Below, one piece after another: positions 17,709 through 25,302 of a stretch of DNA of 64,000 nt. The DNA comes from Myxococcota bacterium (GTDB lineage Bacteria > Myxococcota > XYA12-FULL-58-9 > JALHOP01), in NCBI GenBank assembly GCA_022842935.1, contig JALHOP010000002.1, positions 558,001 to 622,000 on the forward strand. The letters are read 5' to 3'. A model generated the notes under the pieces. That model was not told where the DNA came from and searched no databases. It saw only the letters and a list, made by a program, of their open reading frames with translations. Numbering within the stretch: the first letter of the stretch is position 1; every line of letters begins with the position of its first letter. The position numbers were made by a program, and so were the translations under genes.

Positions 17709-18296
17709 TCACCTGTCGCGAGACTTCAAAGCATACGCGATGCGCACTTGCGCACGCTCGATGCGCTTGCGCGCTGCCTCAGCCGTCAGACCCAGATGGT
17801 CCGCTATCTCAGCGTACGAGTACCCGAGCACATTCATCTCAATGCCAGTACGCTCGTCGTCGTCGAGTCGCTCAAGCTGCTCACGCACGGCATCGGCATG
17901 CCGTGACACGTCAGCGAGCGATTCCGCAGACCTAGCTATCGCCGGCGTTTCGTCATCGAGCACGCCCAGTTCACGACGCGCGTCGCGACGTCCAGCGGTA
18001 TGCCTGCGCCCTGCGTCCGCTGCCGCGGAGTCCGCAATCGTCCTGAGCCATACGAGGAACGGTTTACGCCCCTGCCATTTGTAGCCGCGAAGGGCCAAGA
18101 GCGCGCGAATCGCCGCGTCCTGCGCGATGTCTGAAGCATCCTCGCGCCCATGCACGAGCTTAAGGCGGGCGCGCGTGGCGATCTCGATGATGTGCCAGTA
18201 ACGGCTCAGCAGGAGGTCGCGCGCCGCACGGTCGCCGTTCGCCGCGCTCGTGACCGTCTCCTCGAGCATGTGGGTGTCGAGCGACTCGCGCTCCAT
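17709..18296 (-). CDS. ECF-type RNA polymerase sigma factor
   Basis: 195 aa. Region 2 lies at ~25-95 (RDLLLSRYWHIIEIATRARLK, DASDIAQDAAIRAL, FLVWLRTIADSAAADAGRR); region 4 helix-turn-helix at ~155-188 (GYSYAEIADHLGLTAEAARKRI). There is no region 3. The stop directly abuts the kinase stop in convergent orientation. No anti-sigma factor is adjacent. Presumed to drive cargo genes of the element, perhaps the exported-protein genes starting at 19086, 19775 and 20389, but no shared promoter motif was confirmed. Confidence 0.85.
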   Translation of the reverse strand: MERESLDTHMLEETVTSAANGDRAARDLLLSRYWHIIEIATRARLKLVHGREDASDIAQDAAIRALLALRGYKWQGRKPFLVWLRTIADSAAADAGRRHTAGRRDARRELGVLDDETPAIARSAESLADVSRHADAVREQLERLDDDERTGIEMNVLGYSYAEIADHLGLTAEAARKRIERAQVRIAYALKSRDR

Positions 18297-18354
18297 TCAC
18301 TTTCTCTGTCCGGTTCCGCCGCAGACGACGTTCGTATGAGCAGGAGGATGATTC

Positions 18355-18996
18355 ATGGTTCGCCGCGATGGTGCTCCCAAGACCGATATTGCCCCAGATA
18401 ACGACAGGTTCGAGCAAGATCTGCAGTTGATGATGCGTGTCGCCTCTTCCGTCGGCGAGCTGAGCAACGCGCGAACCACCTTCACGCTCCAGAAGAACCG
18501 TCCCATGAACTGGGAGATTCGCGTCGTGCCTAAGCCTACAGCGCTAGACTGGGCCGCGGATCTCTTTCACCGTCGCTTCAGCTCGATGCTCGAAGTGATG
18601 AGACGAGCGCGACACGACCGCTTCGCTGCGGTCGCGATGACTGTACGTGAACGTGGGGCGATCGAGTGGCGGGTGCGACGTCTCGCCGACGAAGCGAAGC
18701 ATGGCTTGTTCACCATCAAGAGCTGCGATGAGCTCGGCTGCGGACTGTACGTCAACGCCTACCGCGGTCGAGATGGTCTCACTTTCGAGGCCGATGCGAT
18801 TCGCCCGAGCAGCTGCATGCGACCGGTCTTCATTCACCATCGGCACATCGTCGCACGATCGCAGGGGGCGTTACACGTCCTGACGGCCGTCGCGGGTGAT
18901 TACTTGTGGAGCGGGTCTTCAAACGACGCCTGGCGATTTCTGAGCGCGCAAGCCCTCAGCACAGGCGCTCGGCTCCGTCAGGTTCGAGGCGCCTAG
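18355..18996 (+). CDS. Hypothetical cytoplasmic protein in element cargo
   Basis: 213 aa with a strong Shine-Dalgarno (AGGAGG, 7-9 bases before ATG 18355). No signal peptide or membrane segment. The sequence alternates strands and helices (FTLQKNRPMNWEIRVVPKP, FAAVAMTVRERGAIEWRVRRLADEAKH). I recognise no family. It is divergent from the sigma-factor gene across 58 bp, so the two may share regulation, and is followed on the same strand by three exported-protein genes. Confidence 0.6.
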   Translation: MVRRDGAPKTDIAPDNDRFEQDLQLMMRVASSVGELSNARTTFTLQKNRPMNWEIRVVPKPTALDWAADLFHRRFSSMLEVMRRARHDRFAAVAMTVRERGAIEWRVRRLADEAKHGLFTIKSCDELGCGLYVNAYRGRDGLTFEADAIRPSSCMRPVFIHHRHIVARSQGALHVLTAVAGDYLWSGSSNDAWRFLSAQALSTGARLRQVRGA

Positions 18997-19085
18997 GCGT
19001 GCGCGACCTGGCCGCAAGCGCTCGAACTAGCGTCGACACGATCCTCGACCAACAGCCCCTGTCAAATCAGCAGGAGATCACGTCA

Positions 19086-19676
19086 ATGGTTCTTCATCTA
19101 CTGTTCTCGCTCGCTCTCGCGGGGCCGGTGCAGCCGTACCCCATGCCATGGCTCTACAGCGTGTCAGCACTCGACTGGGACACACCCAAGGAGAGAGCAA
19201 CAGCGATTGCGAATACGCTATGGCGTTTCGAGAAGGAGATCTCGGACGACGAGCGCTCCTTGATGGCGTACGTCGGCAAGTTCGATGGTGACATGTCGTT
19301 CGTATTCTTGCTCTTCCATCACGACCGACTGGCAGGATGTTTCGTCATCGACTCCGCCGACCCAACACCGGCGTTGGTCTCCCATTGGCGCTCAAAGGTT
19401 GCAGCGATGCGTGTGCGTTTCGGCGAACCCGAGTCGGCAAACGAGATGCCGGCTCGGCTTGCGAAAGCTGAGGCCGAAGACAGATCGAGCGAGGTGTATG
19501 GGATGATTCTCGAACGATCGTGGACGCCCGGAGCAACCTGGGTTTTCGACAACGGCGCGACCATCTCCGTCAGCATCGACGTGCTGGATAGCGGCGCGAA
19601 CAGGGGTAAACCGTTTCTGCTGCGCAGCTATCTCAAAGACCAATCCGTGGCTCCTTTCACCCAGGTCATGAGGTAG
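19086..19676 (+). CDS. Exported protein of unknown function
   Basis: 196 aa. ATG 19086 has AGGAG at good spacing; the frame is open further upstream but that part overlaps the preceding gene. The N-terminus MVLHLLFSLALAGPVQPYP is a signal peptide. The mature part is alpha/beta (FEKEISDDERSLMAYVGKFDGDMSFVFLLFHHDRLAGCFVIDS), without cysteine pairs or catalytic motifs. It belongs to a run of three exported proteins in the element. Function unknown. Confidence 0.6.
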   Translation: MVLHLLFSLALAGPVQPYPMPWLYSVSALDWDTPKERATAIANTLWRFEKEISDDERSLMAYVGKFDGDMSFVFLLFHHDRLAGCFVIDSADPTPALVSHWRSKVAAMRVRFGEPESANEMPARLAKAEAEDRSSEVYGMILERSWTPGATWVFDNGATISVSIDVLDSGANRGKPFLLRSYLKDQSVAPFTQVMR

Positions 19677-19774
19677 GCTGGCGGTGTCGCTTTTGATGCG
19701 GTCCGGTTCGCGGTTGCCCATCACGATCGGGAGCCGACTAGCGAGTGCGTCCCGGCAGCTTTCGGAGAGTCCGA

Positions 19775-20269
19775 ATGACAATTCCTCATGTGTTGATTGT
19801 ATTCTTGGTCGCCGCCCCTAACCCCGCGGCGTCAAGCCCACCGGAGCAGTGGCGCTCTCACGCTCTGCAAGCGACGAAAGACTTCGACCGGACAAAGAAC
19901 GCGCCTTTGCCTTCTGACGACGCATGCATCCATCAGCTTGCTGATGCGTTCGCGGCGTTCGGAGCTCCGGGGACAAGTCAAATAGAACCCTACGACAATA
20001 ATTCGGTCCTCATTCATCTCTTGATGAGCACCGGCGCCGGCGAAGCTCCCCTCCACATTATCTGGGTGTATCCTGGAGGGAAAACGACACCAACGATGAT
20101 GCGAATCGAATCGATTCCGCCAGGCTGGCGCGTGATTCGCATGCCCAAAGCAGAAACCGGTGACATCGAAACGGTTCTCGCGCCAGGTGCGTGCGCCTAC
20201 CTGTTCTCCGCTTCGCAGCCCTTGTCGTCAAAGGCGATGTACCTCAAGCAGGCCGCTGGATTGCGCTGA
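19775..20269 (+). CDS. Small exported protein of unknown function
   Basis: 164 aa from ATG 19775, preceded by GGAGAG. MTIPHVLIVFLVAAPNPAASS is a signal peptide. The mature domain has two cysteines (DDACIHQ, APGACAYL) that could pair. It is similar in size and layout to its upstream neighbour but with no clear sequence identity. Base composition here is less GC-rich than in the flanking host genes, in keeping with acquired cargo. Confidence 0.55.
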   Translation: MTIPHVLIVFLVAAPNPAASSPPEQWRSHALQATKDFDRTKNAPLPSDDACIHQLADAFAAFGAPGTSQIEPYDNNSVLIHLLMSTGAGEAPLHIIWVYPGGKTTPTMMRIESIPPGWRVIRMPKAETGDIETVLAPGACAYLFSASQPLSSKAMYLKQAAGLR

Positions 20270-20388
20270 TGGAGAGCTCGCGCCCCATGAACAGACGGTT
20301 TCCGATCCGAAAGCTCAACCAGGCCAGTGCCGCAGGCAATCAGCTTTGCAAGTCCGCTCCAATAGACAGCGTAGGGAAGGTGCGAGTT

Positions 20389-21105
20389 ATGCCGCGTTCA
20401 ACAAGCGACGTTGTGGCGATGATCGGGTGTCTATTCTTTGTGGCTCGTCCGGTTTTCGCGCAAGACCTTCGTGACATCGAGGCGCTCGATGAGAGCAAGA
20501 AGGCGCTTCGCGAGATAGAGGACCTACAGCGAATGGTTGAGGACATGGGCGCCGAGACGACGTCCCAATGCTTGGCAGCGGTTGGCGCGGGTCCGTTCTG
20601 TTCATGCCTGGAGGACAACCTTCCATTCGGCATGACCAGTTTCGTCGAATACGTTCGCGTCGTAAGTGCCCCACTTAAAGACTTCGAGGACGCGGCGCTC
20701 GATCACAACTCGCGTACAGTCTACGAGATCTCACGTGCTACTCGCGACTACTGCGTTGCGTATACGCAAGGCGCCATCACCGATGCGGAGTACAAGGCTG
20801 ATCGCGCTGCGGCGGCAAAGGGCCTTGGCCCAACGCTTCGACGGCGTGTCAACATGCTGCGCGCAAAGGCTGGACAAGCACCGTCGACCGCCGGCAGCAA
20901 ACTGTCGTTGCGCGTTGTTGGGCCACCTGCTGAGGTGCTTTTAGAAGGAAAGCGCCTGGGGATTACGCCAATCGTAGGCGTCAACGTGCCGTCTGGATTT
21001 CTCAGCCTGCAATTGCGGATATCCGGCGAGACCAAACACGTGACCATTGAGGCAACACCTGGAGGTGAAACTCGCCGTATTGTCGACATTCGAGATCAAA
21101 AGTGA
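20389..21105 (+). CDS. Exported PEGA-domain protein
   Basis: 238 aa from ATG 20389. Signal peptide: MIGCLFFVARPVFA-Q (residues ~11-24). The central helical part has cysteine pairs (TTSQCLAAVGAGPFCSCLED, TRDYCVAY). The C-terminal ~65 residues form a PEGA domain (SLRVVGPPAEVLLEGKRLGITPI..GVNVPSGFLSLQL), a surface or periplasmic module that in myxobacteria often accompanies Ser/Thr kinases. That neighbourhood is seen here, with the kinase 3 kb upstream. The role may be output or sensing for the kinase module; inference only. Confidence 0.65.
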   Translation: MPRSTSDVVAMIGCLFFVARPVFAQDLRDIEALDESKKALREIEDLQRMVEDMGAETTSQCLAAVGAGPFCSCLEDNLPFGMTSFVEYVRVVSAPLKDFEDAALDHNSRTVYEISRATRDYCVAYTQGAITDAEYKADRAAAAKGLGPTLRRRVNMLRAKAGQAPSTAGSKLSLRVVGPPAEVLLEGKRLGITPIVGVNVPSGFLSLQLRISGETKHVTIEATPGGETRRIVDIRDQK

Positions 21106-21191
21106 CTGCAAAGATCCCCCCACGGGCCTCGTGACGCGGCAAAGGTCGGGGTCGGCGCTGAGAGTTCAACACGAGCTGCTGACTCGTGTCA

Positions 21192-21218
21192 GGGGACTTG
21201 ACGTAGAAGGGTGTCCCC
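21192..21218. repeat. GGGGAC inverted pair beyond the replication operon
   Basis: GGGGAC (21192-21197) and GTCCCC (21213-21218) flank 15 bp in the gap between convergent genes. The hexamer is the one that forms the dense array at 22251-22427, so this may be a distal copy of the same binding site or a hairpin. Confidence 0.4.
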
Positions 21219-21259
21219 GGCATGCGCATTTCGACGCGGCCGGCGGGTGGGCGAATCCG

Positions 21260-21487
21260 TTAGGAATCTAGAAGGTCGGTAAGCGAGTTCCTGTGTTCGC
21301 GAAATAGACGGTTCAGTGTTTGCAGTTGCTCGCGCACTACTCGCCACTTTCCTCCTCGGTCCGCGTTGCGCGCTGCGGCTGCTTTACCTCTTGGGGTTCG
21401 TGGTCCCGTCGACTTTTCCCACGGGCGCCAGCGACGAATCGCTGCCCGCTGCCGAGCTCGCCGCTCCGGAGTCCAGCCGTTCGACAT
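21260..21487 (-). CDS. Small basic protein with STGPRTPRGK motif
   Basis: 75 aa from ATG 21487; last gene of the minus-strand replication operon. GWTPERRARQ..IRRWRPWEKSTGPRTPRGKAAAARNA is a motif I know from small uncharacterised proteins in many proteobacterial mobile elements. Very basic, probably nucleic-acid binding. Its first 104 bases overlap the end of the upstream gene in another frame; the conserved start motif lies inside the overlap, so the overlap seems genuine. Possible role in replication or DNA processing; unknown. Confidence 0.6.
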   Translation of the reverse strand: MSNGWTPERRARQRAAIRRWRPWEKSTGPRTPRGKAAAARNADRGGKWRVVREQLQTLNRLFREHRNSLTDLLDS

Positions 21488-22028
21488 GACCCGCCTCCTC
21501 CAATAGTTTGTTTTGCTCAGGCTCGGGATTTTCCGCGCGAGAGACGTGAGCGGGCGCGGCAACGCCGTTGTTCACCTGCTGAGGACCGTTAGCGATGTTG
21601 GCCTGCCGCGCGATCACGACGGGCGGATTCTTGATGACCGACAACGTCTCGAGCGTCGCTCGACATTGGGCCTGGGCCTTGAGCGCAAGCCGCAGATAAC
21701 GCTCCATCGCATCGAATGTCTGGCCTTCTCGGGGGGCGGCGCGTCGACCAAGTTCGGCGAAGATGGAGTTGAGAGCGGCGGCCTGTGCCATCAGCATCGC
21801 CTCGGCCTCGCAGAGGTTGCCGTCCTGGACGCGCTTAACCTTCTCTGTCAGCACCGACATCGTCTCGGTGAGCGAAACGTCACCAAACCAGGTCGAATAA
21901 GCGACGCTAACACTTGCGGCAGTCGCGGGTGCGGACGTCGCAACCTCGGCAATCGCCCTGTCCTCCGACATGCCCCGCTTGCCCTGAACCTGGAGCACTG
22001 CGGACTTCTTCGTGTTCGATTTCGTCAC
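21384..22028 (-). CDS. Conserved mobile-element hypothetical protein
   Basis: 214 aa. GTG 22028 overlaps the upstream stop (GTGA), which decides the start. The helical core (AEAMLMAQAAALNSIFAELGRR, MERYLRLALKAQAQCRATLETLSVIKNPP) followed by ARQANIANGPQQVNNG is a recurring family in proteobacterial islands and prophages, commonly beside the small GWTPERR protein as here. The C-terminal ~40 residues are Ser/Ala-rich low complexity and overlap the next gene. No function is known to me; helical bundle and operon position suggest a DNA-replication or packaging accessory. Confidence 0.65.
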   Translation of the reverse strand: MTKSNTKKSAVLQVQGKRGMSEDRAIAEVATSAPATAASVSVAYSTWFGDVSLTETMSVLTEKVKRVQDGNLCEAEAMLMAQAAALNSIFAELGRRAAPREGQTFDAMERYLRLALKAQAQCRATLETLSVIKNPPVVIARQANIANGPQQVNNGVAAPAHVSRAENPEPEQNKLLEEAGHVERLDSGAASSAAGSDSSLAPVGKVDGTTNPKR

Positions 22029-22474
22029 GGGGTCCTCGTGTTCATACGAGCAAGCATCGCTGCGACGAAAACCCGACAAGCGTCGTCGACCATCAAGAGA
22101 CTGCGGGCGCGAAACCCCGCCGCTAAGGCATCATCGAACGCCGTGAACAAGTCCGTGCTTGGCGTTCCCGGCACGTAGCGGAGGTTCACCGCTGCAAGCG
22201 CTTCACGAACGCGCGTCGTTGCGTGCTCCTCCGCCCAGCGGCTCACCACCGGGGACGCGGGGGACAATGGGGACAACCCGTAAGCACAAGGGTTTTCTCC
22301 GCTAACGTTCGTGGGGACGGTTTGGGGACTTGGGGACGATGTCCCCGGAACATCGGACTGCGGGGACACCATGGGGACGCGTAAATCCAAGTCCGCCGGG
22401 GGTGTCCCCACTGTCCCCGTCGTCCCCGCGCGCCGAGCTTCAGCTTGGGTCAAGCACGAGAAGTCGAGTCTCAC
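22025..22474 (-). CDS. Pro/Thr/Ser-rich hypothetical protein carrying the GGGGAC array
   Basis: 149 aa. GTG 22474 overlaps the helicase stop by 4 bases (GTGA). The middle ~70 residues are low-complexity (GTTGTVGTPP, VPMVSPQSDVPGTSSPSPQTVP, LSPLSPASP) and correspond to the DNA repeat array. The C-terminal ~65 residues look folded (RWAEEHATTRVREALAAVNLRY, LFTAFDDALAAGFRARSLLMVDDACRVFVAAML). Since the repeat is read in several frames, the low-complexity part is more likely a by-product of a DNA element than a conserved protein domain. Confidence 0.55.
   Translation of the reverse strand: MRLDFSCLTQAEARRAGTTGTVGTPPADLDLRVPMVSPQSDVPGTSSPSPQTVPTNVSGENPCAYGLSPLSPASPVVSRWAEEHATTRVREALAAVNLRYVPGTPSTDLFTAFDDALAAGFRARSLLMVDDACRVFVAAMLARMNTRTP
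22251..22427. repeat. GGGGAC iteron-like array, possible replication origin
   Basis: Twelve copies of GGGGAC in 177 bp: plus-strand starts at 22251, 22260, 22269, 22313, 22324, 22332, 22362, 22373; complementary copies at 22341, 22404, 22413, 22422. Each end has a triplet with an exact 9-bp period, and the two triplets are in opposite orientation. It lies just downstream of the prim-pol and helicase genes, a common place for satellite or plasmid origins. Confidence 0.6.
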
Positions 22475-24216
22475 GCGTCCTCCCACAGCTTGGGCGTGAT
22501 TACGTAGCAGCGCGTTGCCCCAAGGCCCGGAAGGCGTGGCTTGTCTGTCGGTCTTCCATCGCCCCCCGACTGCAAATAGCCCCTGGCGAGCAGGACGCCG
22601 GCTGCCCATTTGGGCTCGAAGTTGGCGCAGAGCTCTTGCTTGAAGGCTTCGGGGAGCACGTAGTAGCGGCGGACCCCGTTCGATTCCGTGTCGAAGAACC
22701 CTGCGCGATTGATGATCGACCGCAAGGGGTCATGGCCCTCTTTGTTTTCGAAGCGGCTAGTCCCGTGCTTCTCGAGAAAGCCGCGCACCTGTGCAATGAG
22801 CGAGTGCTCCTCCCGATCGGCACTACCAAACGCGGCCAGCCAGGAAGCGAAACACTTCCCCAACGCCTCACTCGCCTCATGTTTCGCCCAGCCAGTAAGC
22901 CCGTAATATGTTGCAAGCTCGCCGGCCACAGCGACGAGTCCAAATCGCCGCGCGACGCGTAAGACCTGGCCGGATGAACCGGCAGGCACGTTCGTCTCGA
23001 CGAACTGTCTGCAGCCGTCATTGACCAGACCAAAGAGTTCGGCGCGATCCTTCACCACGAAGCGCAGCCACTCGAGGCCGACTTCACCGTAGTTGGTGGA
23101 AGCGGCTTCCTTGAGAGCGCGCGCAAACGCCGCTGGCGAATCAACGCCGTGCGTATTCTCGAACGCACCCATGCCGGCGCCCGCGTCAGCTTCGATATCT
23201 GCCATGCGGATCTCTTGACCCGCATTCGTCTTCATGTTGGCGCGTGCCATAACGGACGCGAGAGACTGCTCACCAGCGCTGAGAAACAAGAGCCGCCAGC
23301 GCGCTGCTTTGCGCGCCTGCCCCGTCCGCGTTGCGCGCGCCTTACCTTGACCGTTGCCGAGCATGTAGGCCGCTTCGCCGACTTCGAACGGGTTCGCTTG
23401 GCTTAGTTCGTCGAGGACAAGCAGACCATCGTTGTGCGCAGCTCCCACGCCCTCGAGCCCGTTTGTCGTGGCGCGCCACGTGCGCGCGTACGCGTCAGGT
23501 GCTCCCCAAACCGATGCGGCTACCCGAAGAGCCGTGCTCTTCCCCGAGGAGGACGGTCCTCGAAGGTGGAAGCCACCGGAGTCGTCACCGACGATGCCCA
23601 AGAGCGTCGGCGCGAACGCAGCCGACACCGCGAACACGAGTCTGGAATTGCCAGCACAGAGAGTAGCAACGGAATCGCGCCAGGTACCGACAGCGCCCGC
23701 AACGCTCGAAGCCGCCTCCACGGCATGAACGTTCTGAAAGACAACGCGCTCCTCGCCTTCGCCGACTACTCCCGCAGGGGTAACGAAAAGCGAGCCGAGC
23801 CAACCAACGCGATCGACGCAGCGCGCCCGGTCTTCCGTCGGCCATGACTGCAGGTAGCCGGCGAGCAGCTCACGGGCTGTTCTATTCTGTGCGATCGCCA
23901 GACCGCGCCGCGCTAGTTCTCTACGGACGTCGGCGCCGTCACTCTGGAGCAGTTCCATGGGCATCGACCACTCGTGCTTCGTTCCGTCGGGATCGGCCCA
24001 TTGCAGGAGTCGACCCCATTCCGCTCCAGCGGAGTCGCGGGTCTTGGCAAGGACTTGAAGACGCCCGCACAACCACAATGGTGGCTTGTCGGTGCCGTCG
24101 TCGTTCTTCCCAACGTAGTAGATGCCCTCATGGTCTAGCTCGAACCGACCGCCACCATACGGGCAGGACTTACGTTCCGCCTCGGCGAGCCGATACACAT
24201 TCGGAGGCGCGTTCAT
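22471..24216 (-). CDS. DUF927-family replication helicase/ATPase
   Basis: 581 aa. The DUF927 core has Walker A GPSSSGKST (residues 220-228) and Walker B LLVLDEL (264-270), followed by NPFEVGEAAYMLGNGQGKARA and a LLFLSAGEQSL sensor-like strand. The N-terminal ~110 residues resemble the partner domain that couples primase and helicase. The ATG overlaps the prim-pol stop (ATGA), and its own stop overlaps the next start (GTGA). In mobile elements this pair acts together to open and prime the origin; here it probably drives autonomous replication of the element. Confidence 0.85.
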   Translation of the reverse strand: MNAPPNVYRLAEAERKSCPYGGGRFELDHEGIYYVGKNDDGTDKPPLWLCGRLQVLAKTRDSAGAEWGRLLQWADPDGTKHEWSMPMELLQSDGADVRRELARRGLAIAQNRTARELLAGYLQSWPTEDRARCVDRVGWLGSLFVTPAGVVGEGEERVVFQNVHAVEAASSVAGAVGTWRDSVATLCAGNSRLVFAVSAAFAPTLLGIVGDDSGGFHLRGPSSSGKSTALRVAASVWGAPDAYARTWRATTNGLEGVGAAHNDGLLVLDELSQANPFEVGEAAYMLGNGQGKARATRTGQARKAARWRLLFLSAGEQSLASVMARANMKTNAGQEIRMADIEADAGAGMGAFENTHGVDSPAAFARALKEAASTNYGEVGLEWLRFVVKDRAELFGLVNDGCRQFVETNVPAGSSGQVLRVARRFGLVAVAGELATYYGLTGWAKHEASEALGKCFASWLAAFGSADREEHSLIAQVRGFLEKHGTSRFENKEGHDPLRSIINRAGFFDTESNGVRRYYVLPEAFKQELCANFEPKWAAGVLLARGYLQSGGDGRPTDKPRLPGLGATRCYVITPKLWEDA

Positions 24217-25028
24217 CGCGCCACCCTGCTACGCAGCTCCCGACCTGCGATGCTGTCGACGGTCTTTGCCACTTCGTCCTCAGATATCGGCGGATCGCAG
24301 AAGCGAGCGTTCCACCCAAGCAGCAAGCCGAACGCAAGGACAGGCTCGAGCCTCCGCAGGAGAAGCCCAGCCAGACTGGCGATCGTCTCGTTGCGCTCGC
24401 CCTCGCGGACGCGTTCGGTGACGAGAGTTGGCCATCCACCCAGTGCGGAGCGGCGTTCACGCGCGCTCGCCTTATCAGACGCGGCGAGAAGTGCGACGAG
24501 CGACGCTGGTGCTTCTGCCACCGGTGCGTCGCCATGCCATGCGTATCGCTGACCACTCTGATGAACGCTCGGTGGCGCAACGACGTAGCCACCATCGCCT
24601 CGGACATCCAATCCTTTGCCGAGCTTCGAAGCGCTGTTGCGGATCGTCACGCCAGGTACAGCGAAGTAGAGATGCTGTCCGCCGCCACCGGTAGTCACTT
24701 CCGCCGTCGCGGGCAGTTCGACGCGGCGCCGCAACGCGCGAAGGCTTTCGTCGCCTTCATGGCGGGGATCGATGTCGAGTGCGACGAGGCCTCGGCCGGT
24801 TGCGATCGCGACGTTGGCTTCGGGCCAGCGGCGCCACCATTCCCGGATCACCTCAAGATCGGTACTGGCGTCCTTGAGGCCTTTGGTCGTCAGCGGGTGC
24901 TTCGCTGGACTGCTGCAATCGACCTGACGACAAGTGCAGACGCCGACTCGGGCGCTGTGCACGGGGAACACCGGCCAACCTCGTTGCGCATAGCGCTCTG
25001 CCCATTCTAGACAGCGGTCGGCGTTCAT
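24213..25028 (-). CDS. Bifunctional DNA primase/polymerase (prim-pol)
   Basis: 271 aa. N-terminal prim-pol domain: HPLTTKGLKDAS, metal-binding LDIDPRH (D85, D87), TTGGGGQHLYF (H119) and GLDVRGDGGYVVAPPS. C-terminal PriCT-like region ERNETIASLAGLLLRR..CDPPISEDEVAKTV. All expected active-site residues are present. ATG 25028 overlaps the stop of the AlpA-like gene (ATGA). It synthesises primers for the element replicon together with the DUF927 helicase downstream. Confidence 0.9.
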   Translation of the reverse strand: MNADRCLEWAERYAQRGWPVFPVHSARVGVCTCRQVDCSSPAKHPLTTKGLKDASTDLEVIREWWRRWPEANVAIATGRGLVALDIDPRHEGDESLRALRRRVELPATAEVTTGGGGQHLYFAVPGVTIRNSASKLGKGLDVRGDGGYVVAPPSVHQSGQRYAWHGDAPVAEAPASLVALLAASDKASARERRSALGGWPTLVTERVREGERNETIASLAGLLLRRLEPVLAFGLLLGWNARFCDPPISEDEVAKTVDSIAGRELRSRVAR

Positions 25029-25210
25029 CGTGACGCCTCGCTCTCCGTCTTGGCCTCAATCCATCGTTGCAGGGCGGCTGCCGGAACACGGACTGCGCGG
25101 CCCAACCGCACCACCGGGATCTCGCCGCGCTGCGCCATTGTGTAGGCCTTTGCGCGACTCAGGCGAAGCAGCTTCGCGGCCTCTTCAACTCTCAGAAGCA
25201 AATCTTGCAT
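25025..25210 (-). CDS. AlpA/excisionase-like HTH protein
   Basis: 61 aa from ATG 25210. MQDLLLRVEEAAKLLRLSRAKAYTMAQRGEIPVVRLGRAVRVPAAALQRWIEA is a complete MerR-like winged helix of the HTH_17 type: a recognition helix then the P-x-x-R-x-G-R-x-x-R wing. First gene of the minus-strand replication operon, divergent from the integrase operon across 86 bp full of repeats. AlpA-type proteins act as excisionase or as operon activator in satellites; both are plausible here. Confidence 0.85.
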   Translation of the reverse strand: MQDLLLRVEEAAKLLRLSRAKAYTMAQRGEIPVVRLGRAVRVPAAALQRWIEAKTESEASR

Positions 25211-25225
25211 GTCAGGTACCCCATT

Positions 25226-25267
25226 CGCCGTTATGGCGGATGGTCCACGCTGACACTGTCTGGACCA
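25226..25267. promoter_or_regulatory. Operator-like inverted repeats between divergent operons
   Basis: A 7-bp perfect inverted repeat TGGTCCA (25241-25247) / TGGACCA (25261-25267) with a 13-bp spacer, preceded by CGCC-GTTAT-GGCG (25226-25238). Placed between the AlpA-like and CGNR-integrase operons; a likely binding site for AlpA or another switch protein. Confidence 0.5.
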
Positions 25268-25280
25268 AATGACATCACGC

Positions 25281-25302
25281 ATGATATGACGATGATATGA
25301 CG
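25281..25302 (+). repeat. Tandem 11-bp repeat over a start codon
   Basis: ATGATATGACG occurs twice head to tail (25281-25291, 25292-25302) and includes the ATG of the gene at 25297. Could be a protein-binding site occluding translation or transcription initiation, or alternative in-register start codons. Confidence 0.45.

Noticed and set aside
22251-22427. CRISPR array
   Set aside because: The repeat unit is only 6 bases, occurs in both orientations with variable spacing, and no cas genes are present.
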